Source: Magnetospirillum sp. XM-1
GTDB lineage: Bacteria > Pseudomonadota > Alphaproteobacteria > Rhodospirillales > Magnetospirillaceae
Length of the DNA stretch: 64,000 nucleotides
Direction of reading: 5' to 3'
NCBI RefSeq assembly: GCF_001511835.1
Contig: NZ_LN997848.1
Coordinates: forward strand, 1,240,001 to 1,304,000
A model generated the notes under the pieces. It saw only the letters and a list, made by a program, of their open reading frames with translations, did not search any database and had not been told where the DNA came from. A program made the translations under genes and the position numbers. Position 1 is the stretch's first letter, and the number at the start of each line of letters is the position of its first letter. Shown here in pieces: positions 14,763-24,835 of the stretch.

Positions 14763-17700
14763 TTATTCGGCGGCGGCGATGCGGTCGCGGCCCACCGGAT
14801 GGGTGAGGCGGGACAGCATTTCCTTCGGGATAACCTGCCAGAAGCGCGGCACTTCGCGGTCCCAGTCGGCCAGCAGCGATTCCGCCCAGGCCGAGCCGGT
14901 GACGGCGGCGTGTTCCTGCACCAACGCCTTCAGCACGCCTTCCCAATGGGGCGTCTCGAGGCGTTGCCAGATGACGCTTTCGGGATTGACGCGACGCGCG
15001 AAGCTGCCGTCGGCATCGTAGACGAAGGCCATGCCCCCGGTCATGCCGGCGGCGAAATTGGCGCCGACGGGCCCTAAGATCACGGCGGTGCCGCCGGTCA
15101 TGTATTCGCAGCCGTTGGAGCCGCAGCCCTCGATCACCGTCTCGGCGCCCGAGTTGCGCACGGCGAAGCGCTCGCCCGCCTGGCCGGCGGCGAACAGCTT
15201 GCCGGCGGTGGCGCCGTACAGCACCGTGTTGCCGATAATGGTGTTGAGGTTGCTCTTGAGATTGGAGGCCACCGGCGGGCGCACGATGATGGTGCCGCCC
15301 GACAGGCCCTTGCCGACGTAATCGTTGGAATCGCCGAACACTTCCAGGGTCAGGCCCTGCACCGCGAAGGCCCCCAGGCTTTGCCCCGCCGAGCCGCGCA
15401 GGCGCACGGTGACGTGGCCGGGGGCCAGCCCGGTCATGCCGTGGCGCTTGAAGATCTTGTGGCTGAGTTTGGTGCCGATGGCGCGCTGGACGTTGCGGAC
15501 ATTGTAGTCCAGCTGCATCTTCTCGCCGTCTTCCAGCGCGGGCTTGGCGTCGATGATCATCTGGGCGTCCAGGGTGTCGGGGACCTCCTGGCTCTTGTCC
15601 TCGACGCAATAGCGCGGGAAGCCGCCGGTGTCGGCCTGGGCCAGCAGCGGGTTCAGGTCCAGGTCGTCCAGGTGGCTGGCGCCGCGGCTGACCTGGTGCA
15701 GCAGATCGGCGCGGCCGATGACCTCGGAGAGGCTGCGTACGCCGAGGCTGGCCAGGATTTCGCGCACCTCCTCGGCGATGAAGCTGAACAGGTTGACCAC
15801 CTTCTCCGGCGAACCGGTGAACTTTTCGCGCAAGGACAGGTCCTGGGTGCAGACGCCCACCGGGCAGGTGTTGGAATGGCACTGACGGACCATGATGCAG
15901 CCCATGGCCACCAGGGACGAGGTGCCGATGCCGAATTCCTCGGCGCCCAGCATGGCGGCGATGACGATGTCGCGCCCGGTCTTCAGGCCGCCGTCGGTCC
16001 TGAGCTTCACCCGGTGGCGCAGACGGTTGAGCGTCAGCACCTGATGGGCCTCGGACAGCCCCAGTTCCCAGGGCAGGCCGGCGAACTTGATGGAGGTCTG
16101 GGGCGAGGCGCCCGTGCCGCCCACATGGCCGGAGACCAGGATGGTGTCGGCCTTGGCCTTGGCCACGCCGGCCGCCACGGTGCCGATGCCGGACCGCGAG
16201 ACCAGCTTCACCGTGACGCGGGCATGGGGGTTGATCTGCTTCAGATCGTAGATCAGCTGGGCCAGGTCCTCGATGGAATAGATGTCGTGGTGGGGCGGCG
16301 GGCTGATCAGCATGACGCCGGGGGTGGCGTGGCGCAGCTTGGCGATCTCCACCGTCACCTTGAAGCCGGGCAGCTGGCCGCCCTCGCCGGGTTTGGCGCC
16401 CTGGGCCACCTTGATCTCGATCTCGCGGCACATGTTGAGGTATTCGGCGGTGACGCCGAACCGGCCGCTCGCGATCTGCTTCACCGCCGAATTGGCGTTG
16501 TCGCCGTTGGGGCGCGGGCGATAGCGCTCGCGGTCCTCGCCGCCCTCGCCCGACACCGACTTGGCGCCGATGCGGTTCATGGCGATGTTGAGCGTGCCGT
16601 GGGCCTCTGGGCTCAGGGCGCCCAGGCTCATGCCGGGGGTAAGGAAGCGCTTCCTGATCTCGGTGATGCTTTCCACCTCGTCCAGGCTGATGGGGGCGCC
16701 GGCGGGCTTGAGATCAAGAAGGTCGCGGATGGTGATGGGCGGCAGCTTGCGCATGCCGTCCGAGTACTTCTTGTAGGTGGCGTAGGAATCGGTGGCCACC
16801 GCCATCTGCAGCAGGTGGATCAGGCTGCCGTCGAAGGAATGGGCCTCGGAGCCGCGGCGCATGCGGTAGAAGCCGCCGATGGGCAAAGCGGGAACCGAGC
16901 CGCCGAAGCCGGTGGCGTGCTGTTCCACCGTCTTCTTCTGGATGCCAACCAGGCCGATGCCGGAGATGCGGCTGGTCATGCCGGGGAAGAACTCGGCCAC
17001 CAGGGTGCGCGACAGGCCCACCGCCTCGAAATTGTAGCCGCCGCGATAGGAGCTGACGATGGAGATGCCCATCTTGGCCATGATCTTCAACAGGCCCTGG
17101 TCCAGGGCGTACTTGTAGCGCCGCACGCATTCCTCGAGCGGCATGGAGCCGAACAGGCCCCGGCGCTGGCGTTCCGCGATGGCTTCCTGGGCCAGATAGG
17201 CGTTGACCGTGGTGGCGCCGACGCCGATCAGCACGGCGAAGTAATGCACGTCCAGGCACTCACCCGAGCGCACGTTGAGCGAGGTCCAGGTGCGCAAGCT
17301 TAGCCGCACCAGATGGGAATGGACGCCGCCGGCGGCCAGGATCATGGGGATGGCGGCTTTGGCTTCGCCCACGCCCTCGTCGGTGAGGATCAGGTGGGTG
17401 CAGCCGCCCCTGACCGCCTCTTCCGATTCGCGGCGCACGCGGGCCAGGGCGTCGCGCAGCGCCTCGATGCCGCCCTTGGGGTCGAAGGTGCAGTCGATGG
17501 AGGCCGCCGCCTCACCCATGTATTTGCGCATGGCGGCGAATTCGGCGTTGGACAGCACCGGGCTTTCCAACTGCAGCAGGTCGCACTGGCTCTCATCCTC
17601 GTCGAGGATGTTGCCCAGATTGCCCAGCCGGGTGCGAAGCGACATCACGCGGGACTCGCGAAGGGAATCGATGGGCGGATTGGTGACCTGGCTGAAGTTC

Positions 17701-19292
17701 TGCTTGAAGAAGTGGTGCAGGCCGCGATAGCCCGCCGACAGCACCGCCAAGGGCGTGTCGTCGCCCATGGAGCCCACCGCCTCCTTGGCGTCCTCGACCA
17801 TGGGGTGGAGGATCAGCTCCATGTCTTCCATGGTCATGCCATAGGCGGCCTGACGGCGCTTCAGCTCGTCCGAGGACAGCTCGGCCGGCTCGGGCGCGCC
17901 GGTCCGCACCAGGGAATCCAGTTCGGTGATGCGCTTGACCCAGGCGGAGTAGTTGCGGCGCGACGACAAAAGGTCCTTGATCTCGCCGTCACGGTAGAAC
18001 TTGCCGGCGTCGAGGTCGATGGCGATGGATTGCCCCGGTCCGACGCGGCCCTTTTCCACCACGTCGCAATCCTTGACCTTCACCATGCCGGTCTCGGAGC
18101 CCAGAATCAGCAGGCCGGTCTTGGTGATGGTGAAGCGCATGGGGCGAAGGCCGTTGCGGTCGACGCCCGCCACCGCCCATTGGCCGTCGGTGGCGCAGAT
18201 GGCGGCCGGGCCGTCCCACGGCTCGATCACCGAATTGCAGTAGCCGAAGAAGGTGCGGTGCGCTTCCGGCATCAGGGCGTTGGAGCCCAGGCTCTCGGGG
18301 ATCAGCATCTGCTTGACCAGCGGCGCGGGGCGCCCGGCGCGGCACATCACCTCGAAGACGTTGTCGAGTGCGGCGGAATCCGAGCCGCCCGGCTGGACGA
18401 TGGGCTTCACATCGTCCATGGAGGCGCCGAACACCTCGTGCTCCATGCGCGGCTCGTGGGCCTTCATCCAGTTGATGTTGCCCGTCAGCGTGTTGATCTC
18501 GCCGTTATGGGCCAGCATGCGGAAGGGCTGGGCCAGACGCCAGGTGGGGAAGGTGTTGGTGGAATAGCGCTGGTGATAGATGGCGAAGCGCGAGACGAAG
18601 CGCTCGTCCAGCAGGTCGGGATAGAAGCTGGTCAGCTGCTCGGCCAGGAACATGCCCTTGTAGATGATCGAGCGGCACGACAGCGAGCAGATGTAGAAGT
18701 CGGTGATGTGGCTGGCCAGAACCCGCTTCTCGATGCGCCGGCGGATGACGAACAGGTCGGCCTCGAAGCGTTCCTCGGGCGTGCCCAGCGTGTTGGCGAT
18801 CATGATCTGCTCGATCTCGGGCCGGGTCGCGTTGGCCTTCTCGCCGATGATCGACACGTCGACGGGCACCTGACGCCAGCCATAGATGGAATAGCCGAAG
18901 TTCAGGATCTCGGTCTCGACGATGCAGCGGCAGCTTTCCTGTGCCCCCAGATCGGTCTTGGGCAGGAACACCTGGCCCACCGCCAGGCGGCCGGCGGCCA
19001 CGGCATGGCCGGTGCGGGCCACGTGGTCCTTGAAGAAGTCCTGGGGGATCTCCACGTGGATGCCGGCACCGTCGCCGGTCTTGCCGTCGGCGTCCACCGC
19101 GCCACGGTGGAACAGCACCGACAGCGCCTGGATGCCGGCCTCGACCACGTCGCGCCGGGGCTTGCCGTCCAGCGCCGCCACCATGCCGACGCCGCAGGCG
19201 TCATGCGGGCGGGTGTCGATGCCTGCGGATTCCAGCTTGGCGGCGTTCTCCAGATACTCGGCAACGAATTGCTCGCCGTGATTCCGGGACAT
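14763..19292 (-). CDS. gltB: Glutamate synthase (NADPH), large subunit
   Basis: Transfers the amide nitrogen of glutamine to 2-oxoglutarate, giving two glutamates, in the GOGAT arm of ammonium assimilation. 1509 residues, the normal size. The N-terminal class II glutaminase is made as a propeptide: DACGVG places the catalytic cysteine at C33. The central and FMN domains follow, then the 3Fe-4S cluster region (CHSNTCPVGVC) and the C-terminal beta-helix with GSNGCEYM. The ATG at 19292 has AAGGAG 6-7 nt upstream. It is second in a gltD-gltB operon, 96 nt after gltD, with REP-like palindromes in the gap. Confidence 0.97.
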   Translation of the reverse strand: MSRNHGEQFVAEYLENAAKLESAGIDTRPHDACGVGMVAALDGKPRRDVVEAGIQALSVLFHRGAVDADGKTGDGAGIHVEIPQDFFKDHVARTGHAVAAGRLAVGQVFLPKTDLGAQESCRCIVETEILNFGYSIYGWRQVPVDVSIIGEKANATRPEIEQIMIANTLGTPEERFEADLFVIRRRIEKRVLASHITDFYICSLSCRSIIYKGMFLAEQLTSFYPDLLDERFVSRFAIYHQRYSTNTFPTWRLAQPFRMLAHNGEINTLTGNINWMKAHEPRMEHEVFGASMDDVKPIVQPGGSDSAALDNVFEVMCRAGRPAPLVKQMLIPESLGSNALMPEAHRTFFGYCNSVIEPWDGPAAICATDGQWAVAGVDRNGLRPMRFTITKTGLLILGSETGMVKVKDCDVVEKGRVGPGQSIAIDLDAGKFYRDGEIKDLLSSRRNYSAWVKRITELDSLVRTGAPEPAELSSDELKRRQAAYGMTMEDMELILHPMVEDAKEAVGSMGDDTPLAVLSAGYRGLHHFFKQNFSQVTNPPIDSLRESRVMSLRTRLGNLGNILDEDESQCDLLQLESPVLSNAEFAAMRKYMGEAAASIDCTFDPKGGIEALRDALARVRRESEEAVRGGCTHLILTDEGVGEAKAAIPMILAAGGVHSHLVRLSLRTWTSLNVRSGECLDVHYFAVLIGVGATTVNAYLAQEAIAERQRRGLFGSMPLEECVRRYKYALDQGLLKIMAKMGISIVSSYRGGYNFEAVGLSRTLVAEFFPGMTSRISGIGLVGIQKKTVEQHATGFGGSVPALPIGGFYRMRRGSEAHSFDGSLIHLLQMAVATDSYATYKKYSDGMRKLPPITIRDLLDLKPAGAPISLDEVESITEIRKRFLTPGMSLGALSPEAHGTLNIAMNRIGAKSVSGEGGEDRERYRPRPNGDNANSAVKQIASGRFGVTAEYLNMCREIEIKVAQGAKPGEGGQLPGFKVTVEIAKLRHATPGVMLISPPPHHDIYSIEDLAQLIYDLKQINPHARVTVKLVSRSGIGTVAAGVAKAKADTILVSGHVGGTGASPQTSIKFAGLPWELGLSEAHQVLTLNRLRHRVKLRTDGGLKTGRDIVIAAMLGAEEFGIGTSSLVAMGCIMVRQCHSNTCPVGVCTQDLSLREKFTGSPEKVVNLFSFIAEEVREILASLGVRSLSEVIGRADLLHQVSRGASHLDDLDLNPLLAQADTGGFPRYCVEDKSQEVPDTLDAQMIIDAKPALEDGEKMQLDYNVRNVQRAIGTKLSHKIFKRHGMTGLAPGHVTVRLRGSAGQSLGAFAVQGLTLEVFGDSNDYVGKGLSGGTIIVRPPVASNLKSNLNTIIGNTVLYGATAGKLFAAGQAGERFAVRNSGAETVIEGCGSNGCEYMTGGTAVILGPVGANFAAGMTGGMAFVYDADGSFARRVNPESVIWQRLETPHWEGVLKALVQEHAAVTGSAWAESLLADWDREVPRFWQVIPKEMLSRLTHPVGRDRIAAAE

Positions 19293-19323
19293 GGTGCTCT
19301 CCTTCAACTTTTCGATCTCGTCA

Positions 19324-19376
19324 CCCCCGGACTTGATCCGGGGGTCCATGGATGGTCGGGTCAAGCCCGGCCATGA
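19324..19376. repeat. Paired REP-like palindromes between gltD and gltB
   Basis: Two short hairpin units: CCCCCGGA-CTTGA-TCCGGGGG (19324-19344) and a second around TGGTCGGGTCAAGCCCGGCCA (split here: TGGTCGGGTCAAG / CCCGGCCA). A similar pair occurs at 48174-48285. Inside an operon, such hairpins may stabilise or attenuate the mRNA. Confidence 0.75.
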
Positions 19377-19388
19377 CGAAGAAATTCG

Positions 19389-20804
19389 TTACTCCGCCGC
19401 CTGGGCGGACTTGGCGCTGACGTAGCGGTGAATGGCCTCGGCGGCGTCGCGGCCGTCCTTGATGGCCCAGACCACCAGCGAGGCGCCGCGCACGATGTCG
19501 CCGGCGGCGAAGACGCCGTCCAGGCTGGTCATCAGGGCGGAATCGGCCTCGACGGTGCCCCATTTGGAGACCTTGAGGTCGGAGGCCCCGAACAGGGCGG
19601 GCATGTCCTCCGGGTCGAAGCCCAGCGCGGCGATGACCATGTCGGCGGGAAGCGTGAAGCCCGAGCCTTCGATGGCCACCGGGCTCTGGCGGCCCGAGGA
19701 ATCGGGCATGCCCAGATGCATGCGCACGGCCTTGACGCCCTCGGCCTTGCCCTTGCCGGTGACGGCTTCGGGGGCGGCCATCCAGACGAACTCGACGCCC
19801 TCCTCCTCGGCATGGGCCACCTCGCGCTGGGAGCCGGGCATGTTGGCCCGGTCACGGCGATACAGGCACTTCACCGACTTGGCGCCCTGGCGGATGGCGG
19901 TGCGCACGCAATCCATGGCGGTGTCGCCGCCGCCGATGACCACCACGTTGCGGCCCTTGGCGTCGAGGCCTTCGACCTTGTCGCCCAGGTCGCGGCGATT
20001 TTGGGCGATCAGATAATCCAGCGCGGCGTGGACGCCCGGCAGGTCCGAGCCGCTGATGCCCAGCGGCTTGGCCTTGTAGACGCCGGTGGCGATCAGAACC
20101 GCGTCGTGGCGGGAACGCAATTCGGCGAAGGAGACGGTCTTGCCGATCTCCACTCCGGTCTCGAAGCGGATCCCTGCCTCGGTCAGCAGGCGGATGCGGC
20201 GCTCGACCACGTCCTTTTCCAGCTTGAAGCCGGGAATGCCGTAGATCAAGAGGCCGCCCATGCGGTCGTGGCGGTCGTAGACGGTGACGGCATGGCCCTT
20301 GCGGCGCAGGGCCTCGGCCGCCGCGAGGCCGGCGGGGCCGCCGCCGACGATGCCCACCGAGCGTCCTGATTCCGCGCCGGGCAGCATGGGCTTGACCCAT
20401 CCTTCGGCGAAGGCGGTCTCGGTGATGTGCTTTTCCACCGCCCCGATGGTGACGTTGCCGTGGGTGGATTGCTCCAGCACGCAATTGCCCTCGCACAGGC
20501 GGTCCTGGGGGCAGATGCGGCCGCAGATCTCGGGGAAGGTGTTGGTGGCCGACGAGACGGCATAGGCCTCCTCCAACCGGTCCTGGGCCACCAGCATCAG
20601 CCAGTCGGGGACGTTGTTGCCCAGCGGACAGTGGATGGAGCAGAAAGGAATGCCGCATTGCTCGCAGCGCGACGCCTGCTCGCCGGCCCGCTCGGGGGTG
20701 AAGGCGGTGCTGATCTCGCCGAAATCCTTACGACGTTCGGCAGGGCCGCGCTTTTCGGGCTGGCGCTGATGGAGATGGGTGAACTGCAGCATCTTGCGGG
20801 GCAT
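19389..20804 (-). CDS. gltD: Glutamate synthase (NADPH), small subunit
   Basis: Passes electrons from NADPH through FAD and 4Fe-4S clusters to GltB. 471 residues. Cys clusters near the N-terminus are C47, C50, C55 and C59 (RCEQCGIPFCSIHCP) and CGRICPQDRLCEGNC. The FAD dinucleotide fold is VGIVGGGPAGLAAAEAL; the NADPH fold is VVVIGGGDTAMDC. The start ATG 20804 has GAGGAT 5-6 nt upstream. It is transcribed before gltB. Confidence 0.96.
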   Translation of the reverse strand: MPRKMLQFTHLHQRQPEKRGPAERRKDFGEISTAFTPERAGEQASRCEQCGIPFCSIHCPLGNNVPDWLMLVAQDRLEEAYAVSSATNTFPEICGRICPQDRLCEGNCVLEQSTHGNVTIGAVEKHITETAFAEGWVKPMLPGAESGRSVGIVGGGPAGLAAAEALRRKGHAVTVYDRHDRMGGLLIYGIPGFKLEKDVVERRIRLLTEAGIRFETGVEIGKTVSFAELRSRHDAVLIATGVYKAKPLGISGSDLPGVHAALDYLIAQNRRDLGDKVEGLDAKGRNVVVIGGGDTAMDCVRTAIRQGAKSVKCLYRRDRANMPGSQREVAHAEEEGVEFVWMAAPEAVTGKGKAEGVKAVRMHLGMPDSSGRQSPVAIEGSGFTLPADMVIAALGFDPEDMPALFGASDLKVSKWGTVEADSALMTSLDGVFAAGDIVRGASLVVWAIKDGRDAAEAIHRYVSAKSAQAAE

Positions 20805-20836
20805 GGCATATCCTCGAACCCTGGGGTCGGGGCGGA

Positions 20837-20865
20837 AAAATATGTCAGAAACCATGACCGATCAA
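20837..20865 (-). promoter_or_regulatory. Putative sigma-70 promoter of gltDB
   Basis: On the minus strand: TTGATC (20865-20860), a 17-nt spacer, TATTTT (20842-20837), 32 nt before the gltD start codon. Inferred from hexamers only; NtrC or Lrp sites were not identified. Confidence 0.5.
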
Positions 20866-21052
20866 CGAAAATCGGTTAAATAGGTCAGTTTTAATGTCCT
20901 AAATCAAAATAGGCCGCCCACAGCGGAATTTGCATTCAAAGGAATGTGCGAAGGCGGGTCAAATTATAGTACCGTTTCGGACCTTTCCGATTCCCTTCCG
21001 AGTCGCGGGCCTCGGTGCTATAAGGGGGCAGCCGCATACGGGGGGCACCCGA

Positions 21053-21850
21053 GTGACGTTCCTGGAAGTCCTGGTCGTGGCCCTGATTCAGGGGCTGGGA
21101 GAGGTATTGCCTCTCGGTGCTGCCGGTTATCTGGCGGCGCTGCCCCATCTTGCCGGGACACCGGAAGGGCGGTCGGCCCTGTCGGTGGCGGCCCATGCGG
21201 GCACCCTGCTGGCGCTGATGGCCTATTTCTGGCGCGACGTCTGGGCCATGAACGTCGGGTTGTGGCGTCTGGCCAAGGGCAAGCCGGATTACGGCTCCTA
21301 TCTGCTGCTGCATGTCCTGGTCGGCACCGTGCCCGCCGCCATCGCCGGCTGGCTGTTGCTGGAGCGGTCGCACGGGTTGGTGGGGCCGACCGGCGCGGCG
21401 ATCGTGCTGATCGCCGGCGGTGTGCTGCTGTGGATTTGCGACAAGCTGGGCGTCACCGTGCGCCGGGTCGAGCATATGGGCTGGTTCAGCGCCGCCGGGC
21501 TGGGCGTCCTGCAGATTTTCGCCCTGGTGCCGGGCGTGTCGCGCACCGGCATCACCATCACCGCCGCCCGCCTGCTGGGCTGGGAGCGCCAGGCGGCCAT
21601 CCGCTTTTCCATGCTGCTGGCCATGCCCCTGATCCTGGGGCACGGCATCAAGACCTTCTGGGGGCTGGCCCACCACACCCAACTGGTGTTTTCCAGCGAC
21701 CTGCTCATGGCCATGGTCACGGCCGGGCTGGTCTCCCTGGTCGGCCTGGCCGCCATGATGGCCTGGGTCGGGCGCAACACCTTCGCGCCCTTCGCCGTCA
21801 TCCGCATCGGCTTCGGGATCGCCATCCTCGGGCTGGCTTACTGGGGCTAG
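21053..21850 (+). CDS. Divergent UppP/BacA-like undecaprenyl-diphosphatase homologue
   Basis: 265 residues, many hydrophobic helices, clearly of the UppP family, which recycles undecaprenyl diphosphate for cell-wall synthesis. The C-terminal catalytic motif PGVSRTG is intact. The N-terminal motif, normally (E/Q)G.TEFLP.SS.GH, reads QGLGEVLPLGAAGYL: the two acidic/polar positions remain (Q13, E17) but SSxGH is replaced by GAAGY, so the catalytic histidine is a tyrosine (Y26). It may be a paralogue with altered substrate or no activity. GTG 21053 is the start best matching the family N-terminus. It is divergent from gltD and converges on the beta-lactamase. Confidence 0.75.
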   Translation: MTFLEVLVVALIQGLGEVLPLGAAGYLAALPHLAGTPEGRSALSVAAHAGTLLALMAYFWRDVWAMNVGLWRLAKGKPDYGSYLLLHVLVGTVPAAIAGWLLLERSHGLVGPTGAAIVLIAGGVLLWICDKLGVTVRRVEHMGWFSAAGLGVLQIFALVPGVSRTGITITAARLLGWERQAAIRFSMLLAMPLILGHGIKTFWGLAHHTQLVFSSDLLMAMVTAGLVSLVGLAAMMAWVGRNTFAPFAVIRIGFGIAILGLAYWG

Positions 21851-21860
21851 TTCAGGCCGC

Positions 21861-22748
21861 TCAATTGGTCAGCGCATAGACCACGGTGCGGGCCACGTCG
21901 GCGATCACCAGATCGCGGCGGTTGGCGGGCAAGGTGGTGTCGGTGAGATAGGCGGCGATCAGCACCACTCCCCGCCCGGCGAGGCGGAAGGCGCCGATGT
22001 CGTTGGTGCTGCCGCGCTCGCCCGATCCGGTCTTTTCCGCCGCCCAAGCGCCCTCCGGCAGGCTGGCCCGCAGCCGCCGGTCACCGGTCCGGTTGGCCGC
22101 CATCCAGCCCACCAGCCGGGCGCGTCCGGCGGGCGACAGGGCGTCGCCCAGCATCAGCTTCTCCAGGGTGGCCAGCATGGCGGCCGGCGTGGTGGTGTCG
22201 CGCGCGTCGCCCAATGCCGCCTCGTTCAACTCGGGCTCGACGCGGTCCAGGCGGGTTTCGGCATCCCCCAGGCCGCGCAGATACCCGGTCACCGCTTGCG
22301 GTCCGCCCAACAGGCGCAGCAGCAGGTTCATGGCGGAATTGTCGCTTTGGGTCAGGGCGGCCTCGCACAGCTCGGCGACGGTCATGACGCCGCCCACCCG
22401 CCGTTCCACCACCGGCGACCACGACACCAGATCGGCGGCGGCGACGGGGATCTGCCGTTCCAGCCAACCGCCCTCGGCGTCGTGGCGGGCCAGGGCCGCC
22501 GCGACGGTGGGCACCTTGCCGGTGCTGCACAGGGCAAAGCGTTCGTCGGCACGATGGCCGGCGGTCTCGCCCCGCTCCACGTCCTTGACCATTACGCCCA
22601 GGCGGCCGCCGCTGTGGTATTCCAACTCGGCCAGGGGGGCGGCGAGGCGCAGATACAGCTCCCTGGCCCGCAGCGATGTCCCGGACAGCAGCAGCGCGCC
22701 GCCCGAGGCCAGGGCGGCGATCAGGCGGCGGCGCGAAAGGGTGGTCAC
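21861..22748 (-). CDS. Class A beta-lactamase
   Basis: Hydrolyses beta-lactams in the periplasm. 295 residues with an SRRR...twin-arginine-like signal sequence. All class A motifs are present: S75-T-G-K78, S135-D-N, E171-P-E-L-N175 (omega loop) and K239-T-G. A cysteine precedes the active serine (CSTGK). It lies 9 nt after the gshA stop on the same strand and may be co-transcribed with it. No LysR-type regulator is adjacent. Substrate range cannot be read from sequence. Confidence 0.88.
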   Translation of the reverse strand: MTTLSRRRLIAALASGGALLLSGTSLRARELYLRLAAPLAELEYHSGGRLGVMVKDVERGETAGHRADERFALCSTGKVPTVAAALARHDAEGGWLERQIPVAAADLVSWSPVVERRVGGVMTVAELCEAALTQSDNSAMNLLLRLLGGPQAVTGYLRGLGDAETRLDRVEPELNEAALGDARDTTTPAAMLATLEKLMLGDALSPAGRARLVGWMAANRTGDRRLRASLPEGAWAAEKTGSGERGSTNDIGAFRLAGRGVVLIAAYLTDTTLPANRRDLVIADVARTVVYALTN

Positions 22749-22757
22749 GGCGGGCCC

Positions 22758-24125
22758 TTAGTAGGCGTATTCGCGGAAGATGGGATCGACCGAGCCCTGC
22801 CAGCGGGTGGCATAGGCCTCCAGCATGTCCTCGGCGGCGGTCCTGCCGCTTTGCGCCACCGCTTCGATGGGGTCGAGATAGATGCTTTCGTCGCGGCCCG
22901 AATCGTTCAGGCGGTTGCGGGCCTTCAAACCCTTGGAGGCCAGGGCCAGCACGTCTTGCGCCACCTCGCGCACGCTCCGTCCGCCGATGGTGGCGGCCAA
23001 CCCTTGTGCGGGCACCGCGGCGCGCAAGGCCTCGCGCTCTTCCGCCGTCCAGTCCTTGACCAGCTCCCAGGCGCCGTCCAGGGCGGCATCGTCGTAGAGC
23101 AGCCCGGTCCACAAAGCGGGCAGGGCGCACAGCCGCCGCCACGGCCCGGCGTCGGCGCCGCGCATCTCCAGGAACTTCTTCAGGCGCACGTCGGGGAAGG
23201 CTGTGGTCAGGTGGTCGGCCCAGTCGCCCATGGTGGGCAGCTGGCCGGGGAAGGCGGGCAGCTTGCCCGCCATGAAGTCGCGGAAGCTTTGCCCGGCCGC
23301 GTCGATGTACTTGCCGTCGCGGTAGACGAAGTACATAGGCACGTCCAGCATCCAGTCCACATAGCGCTCGAAGCCCATGCCGTCCTCGAAGGCGAAGGCC
23401 AAGCCGCCGGTGCGGTAGCGGTCGGTGTCGGTCCACACGTCGCCCCGGGCCGAGACGAAGCCCGAGGGCTTGCCGTCCACGAAGGGCGAGGCGGCGAACA
23501 GCGCGGTGGCGACGGGCTGCAGCGCCAGCGAGACGCGCAGCTTCTTCACCATGTCGGCTTCCGAGGCGAAATCCAGGTTCACCTGCACCGTGCAGGTGCG
23601 CAGCATCATGTCCAGGCCCTTGGTTCCCACCTCGGGCATGTAGCGGCGCATGATCACGTAGCGGCCCTTGGGCATCCAGGGAATGTCGCCCCGGCCCCAT
23701 TTGGGCTGGAAGCCGACGCCCAGGAAGCCGATGCCCAGCCGCTGGGCCACGTGCTTGACCTGGGCCAGGTGGTGGGTGACCTCGGCGGCGGTCTGGTGGA
23801 TGTTTTCCAGAAGGCCGCCCGACAGTTCCAGCTGTCCGCCCGGCTCCAGGCTGATGGCGGCGCCGCAATGGTCGAACAGGGCGATGACGTTGTCGCCCTC
23901 GAACACCGGCTCCCAGCCCAGCGCCGCCAGCCCGTCCAGCATGGCCTTGACGCCGTTGTCGCCGTCATAGGGCAGCGGCTTGAGGTCCTTGGCGCAAAAA
24001 CCGAACTTTTCGTGCTCGGTTCCGATGCGCCAGGAGTCCTTCGGCTTGCACCCGGATTCCAGGTACTCGACCAGCTGGTGCTTGCCGGCGATGGGCTCGC
24101 CGCTGGGCTTGGCGGGTGCGGACAT
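22758..24125 (-). CDS. gshA: Glutamate-cysteine ligase (alphaproteobacterial/plant type)
   Basis: Joins glutamate and cysteine to gamma-glutamylcysteine, the first step of glutathione synthesis. 455 residues. Family landmarks are the N-terminal [11 protein letters not shown] (metal-binding glutamates), the central [21 protein letters not shown], and [10 protein letters not shown]. This is the plant/alphaproteobacterial class, not the enterobacterial GshA. The ATG at 24125 is preferred; the upstream extension of the open frame is arginine-rich and has no family sequence. Confidence 0.93.
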   Translation of the reverse strand: MSAPAKPSGEPIAGKHQLVEYLESGCKPKDSWRIGTEHEKFGFCAKDLKPLPYDGDNGVKAMLDGLAALGWEPVFEGDNVIALFDHCGAAISLEPGGQLELSGGLLENIHQTAAEVTHHLAQVKHVAQRLGIGFLGVGFQPKWGRGDIPWMPKGRYVIMRRYMPEVGTKGLDMMLRTCTVQVNLDFASEADMVKKLRVSLALQPVATALFAASPFVDGKPSGFVSARGDVWTDTDRYRTGGLAFAFEDGMGFERYVDWMLDVPMYFVYRDGKYIDAAGQSFRDFMAGKLPAFPGQLPTMGDWADHLTTAFPDVRLKKFLEMRGADAGPWRRLCALPALWTGLLYDDAALDGAWELVKDWTAEEREALRAAVPAQGLAATIGGRSVREVAQDVLALASKGLKARNRLNDSGRDESIYLDPIEAVAQSGRTAAEDMLEAYATRWQGSVDPIFREYAY

Positions 24126-24289
24126 GGGCGGAATTATCCTACTGAGCGACTGGGGAGCCCCAGCAAACGACAGCGCGCATCGGGGCGTCAAGCGCCGAAT
24201 CCGCGCCCCTGACCGCAATAAGGTGTTGCGGAAGGGGCCCCGGTACGTTTACGTCACTGCACTATGCTGCAAGTTTGTTCCGGTGCCCC

Positions 24290-24832
24290 ATGATGAAGAT
24301 CATCCGCGCGAAGCTGCATGGCATTCGCGTCACCAATGCCGACCTCAACTACCACGGCTCGATCACCCTTGATCCCGAGCAGTGCGAGATGGCCGGCATC
24401 TATCCCATGGAATTCGTCGACATCTGGAACAAGAATTCGGCGGCGCGAATCTCCACCTACGTCATCTTCGGCGAGCCGGGCTCGCGCTGCTGCGTGCTGA
24501 ACGGCGCGGCGGCGCGCACCTGCCAGAAGGGCGACGAGCTGATCATCGCGGCGTCCGCCGACATCTCGGGGCCGGAAAAGCTTTACGAGATCAAGCCGCG
24601 CATCCTGACCTTCCTGCCCGACAACCACGTGGACCAGGTGCTGTACTACGACGTCTTCCGAAGCGAGAAGCGCCCCTACGACTTCCGCATCGTCGACGCC
24701 GACAAGCACACCATCGAAAGCTGCCACACCTGGCCCAACGTGGACGTCTTCAAGGTCCGCTCCGATCTGGCGGCCAAGGGCTGGAGCGAGGCCGAGATCG
24801 ATTCCTTCATCGCCTCGCACTTCTCGCTCTAG
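24290..24832 (+). CDS. panD: Aspartate 1-decarboxylase with C-terminal extension
   Basis: Makes beta-alanine for pantothenate and CoA. Pro-enzyme self-cleavage at Gly23-Ser24 in [10 protein letters not shown] should yield the pyruvoyl cofactor on the alpha chain. Typical PanD has about 115-130 residues; this one has 180, with about 55 extra residues after LTFLPDNH ([18 protein letters not shown]...[16 protein letters not shown]). Two adjacent ATGs (24290, 24293) could be the start, and no strong ribosome site is seen. queC begins 3 nt after the stop. Confidence 0.8.
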   Translation: MMKIIRAKLHGIRVTNADLNYHGSITLDPEQCEMAGIYPMEFVDIWNKNSAARISTYVIFGEPGSRCCVLNGAAARTCQKGDELIIAASADISGPEKLYEIKPRILTFLPDNHVDQVLYYDVFRSEKRPYDFRIVDADKHTIESCHTWPNVDVFKVRSDLAAKGWSEAEIDSFIASHFSL

Positions 24833-24835
24833 ACC

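Noticed and set aside
15381..19376. Long plus-strand frames (640 and 687 codons) opposite gltB
   Set aside because: Same shadow pattern; gltB on the minus strand is beyond doubt.
24126..24289. Riboswitch before panD-queC (preQ1 or similar)
   Set aside because: No recognisable aptamer core; the gap is mostly the divergent gshA leader and a weak ribosome site.
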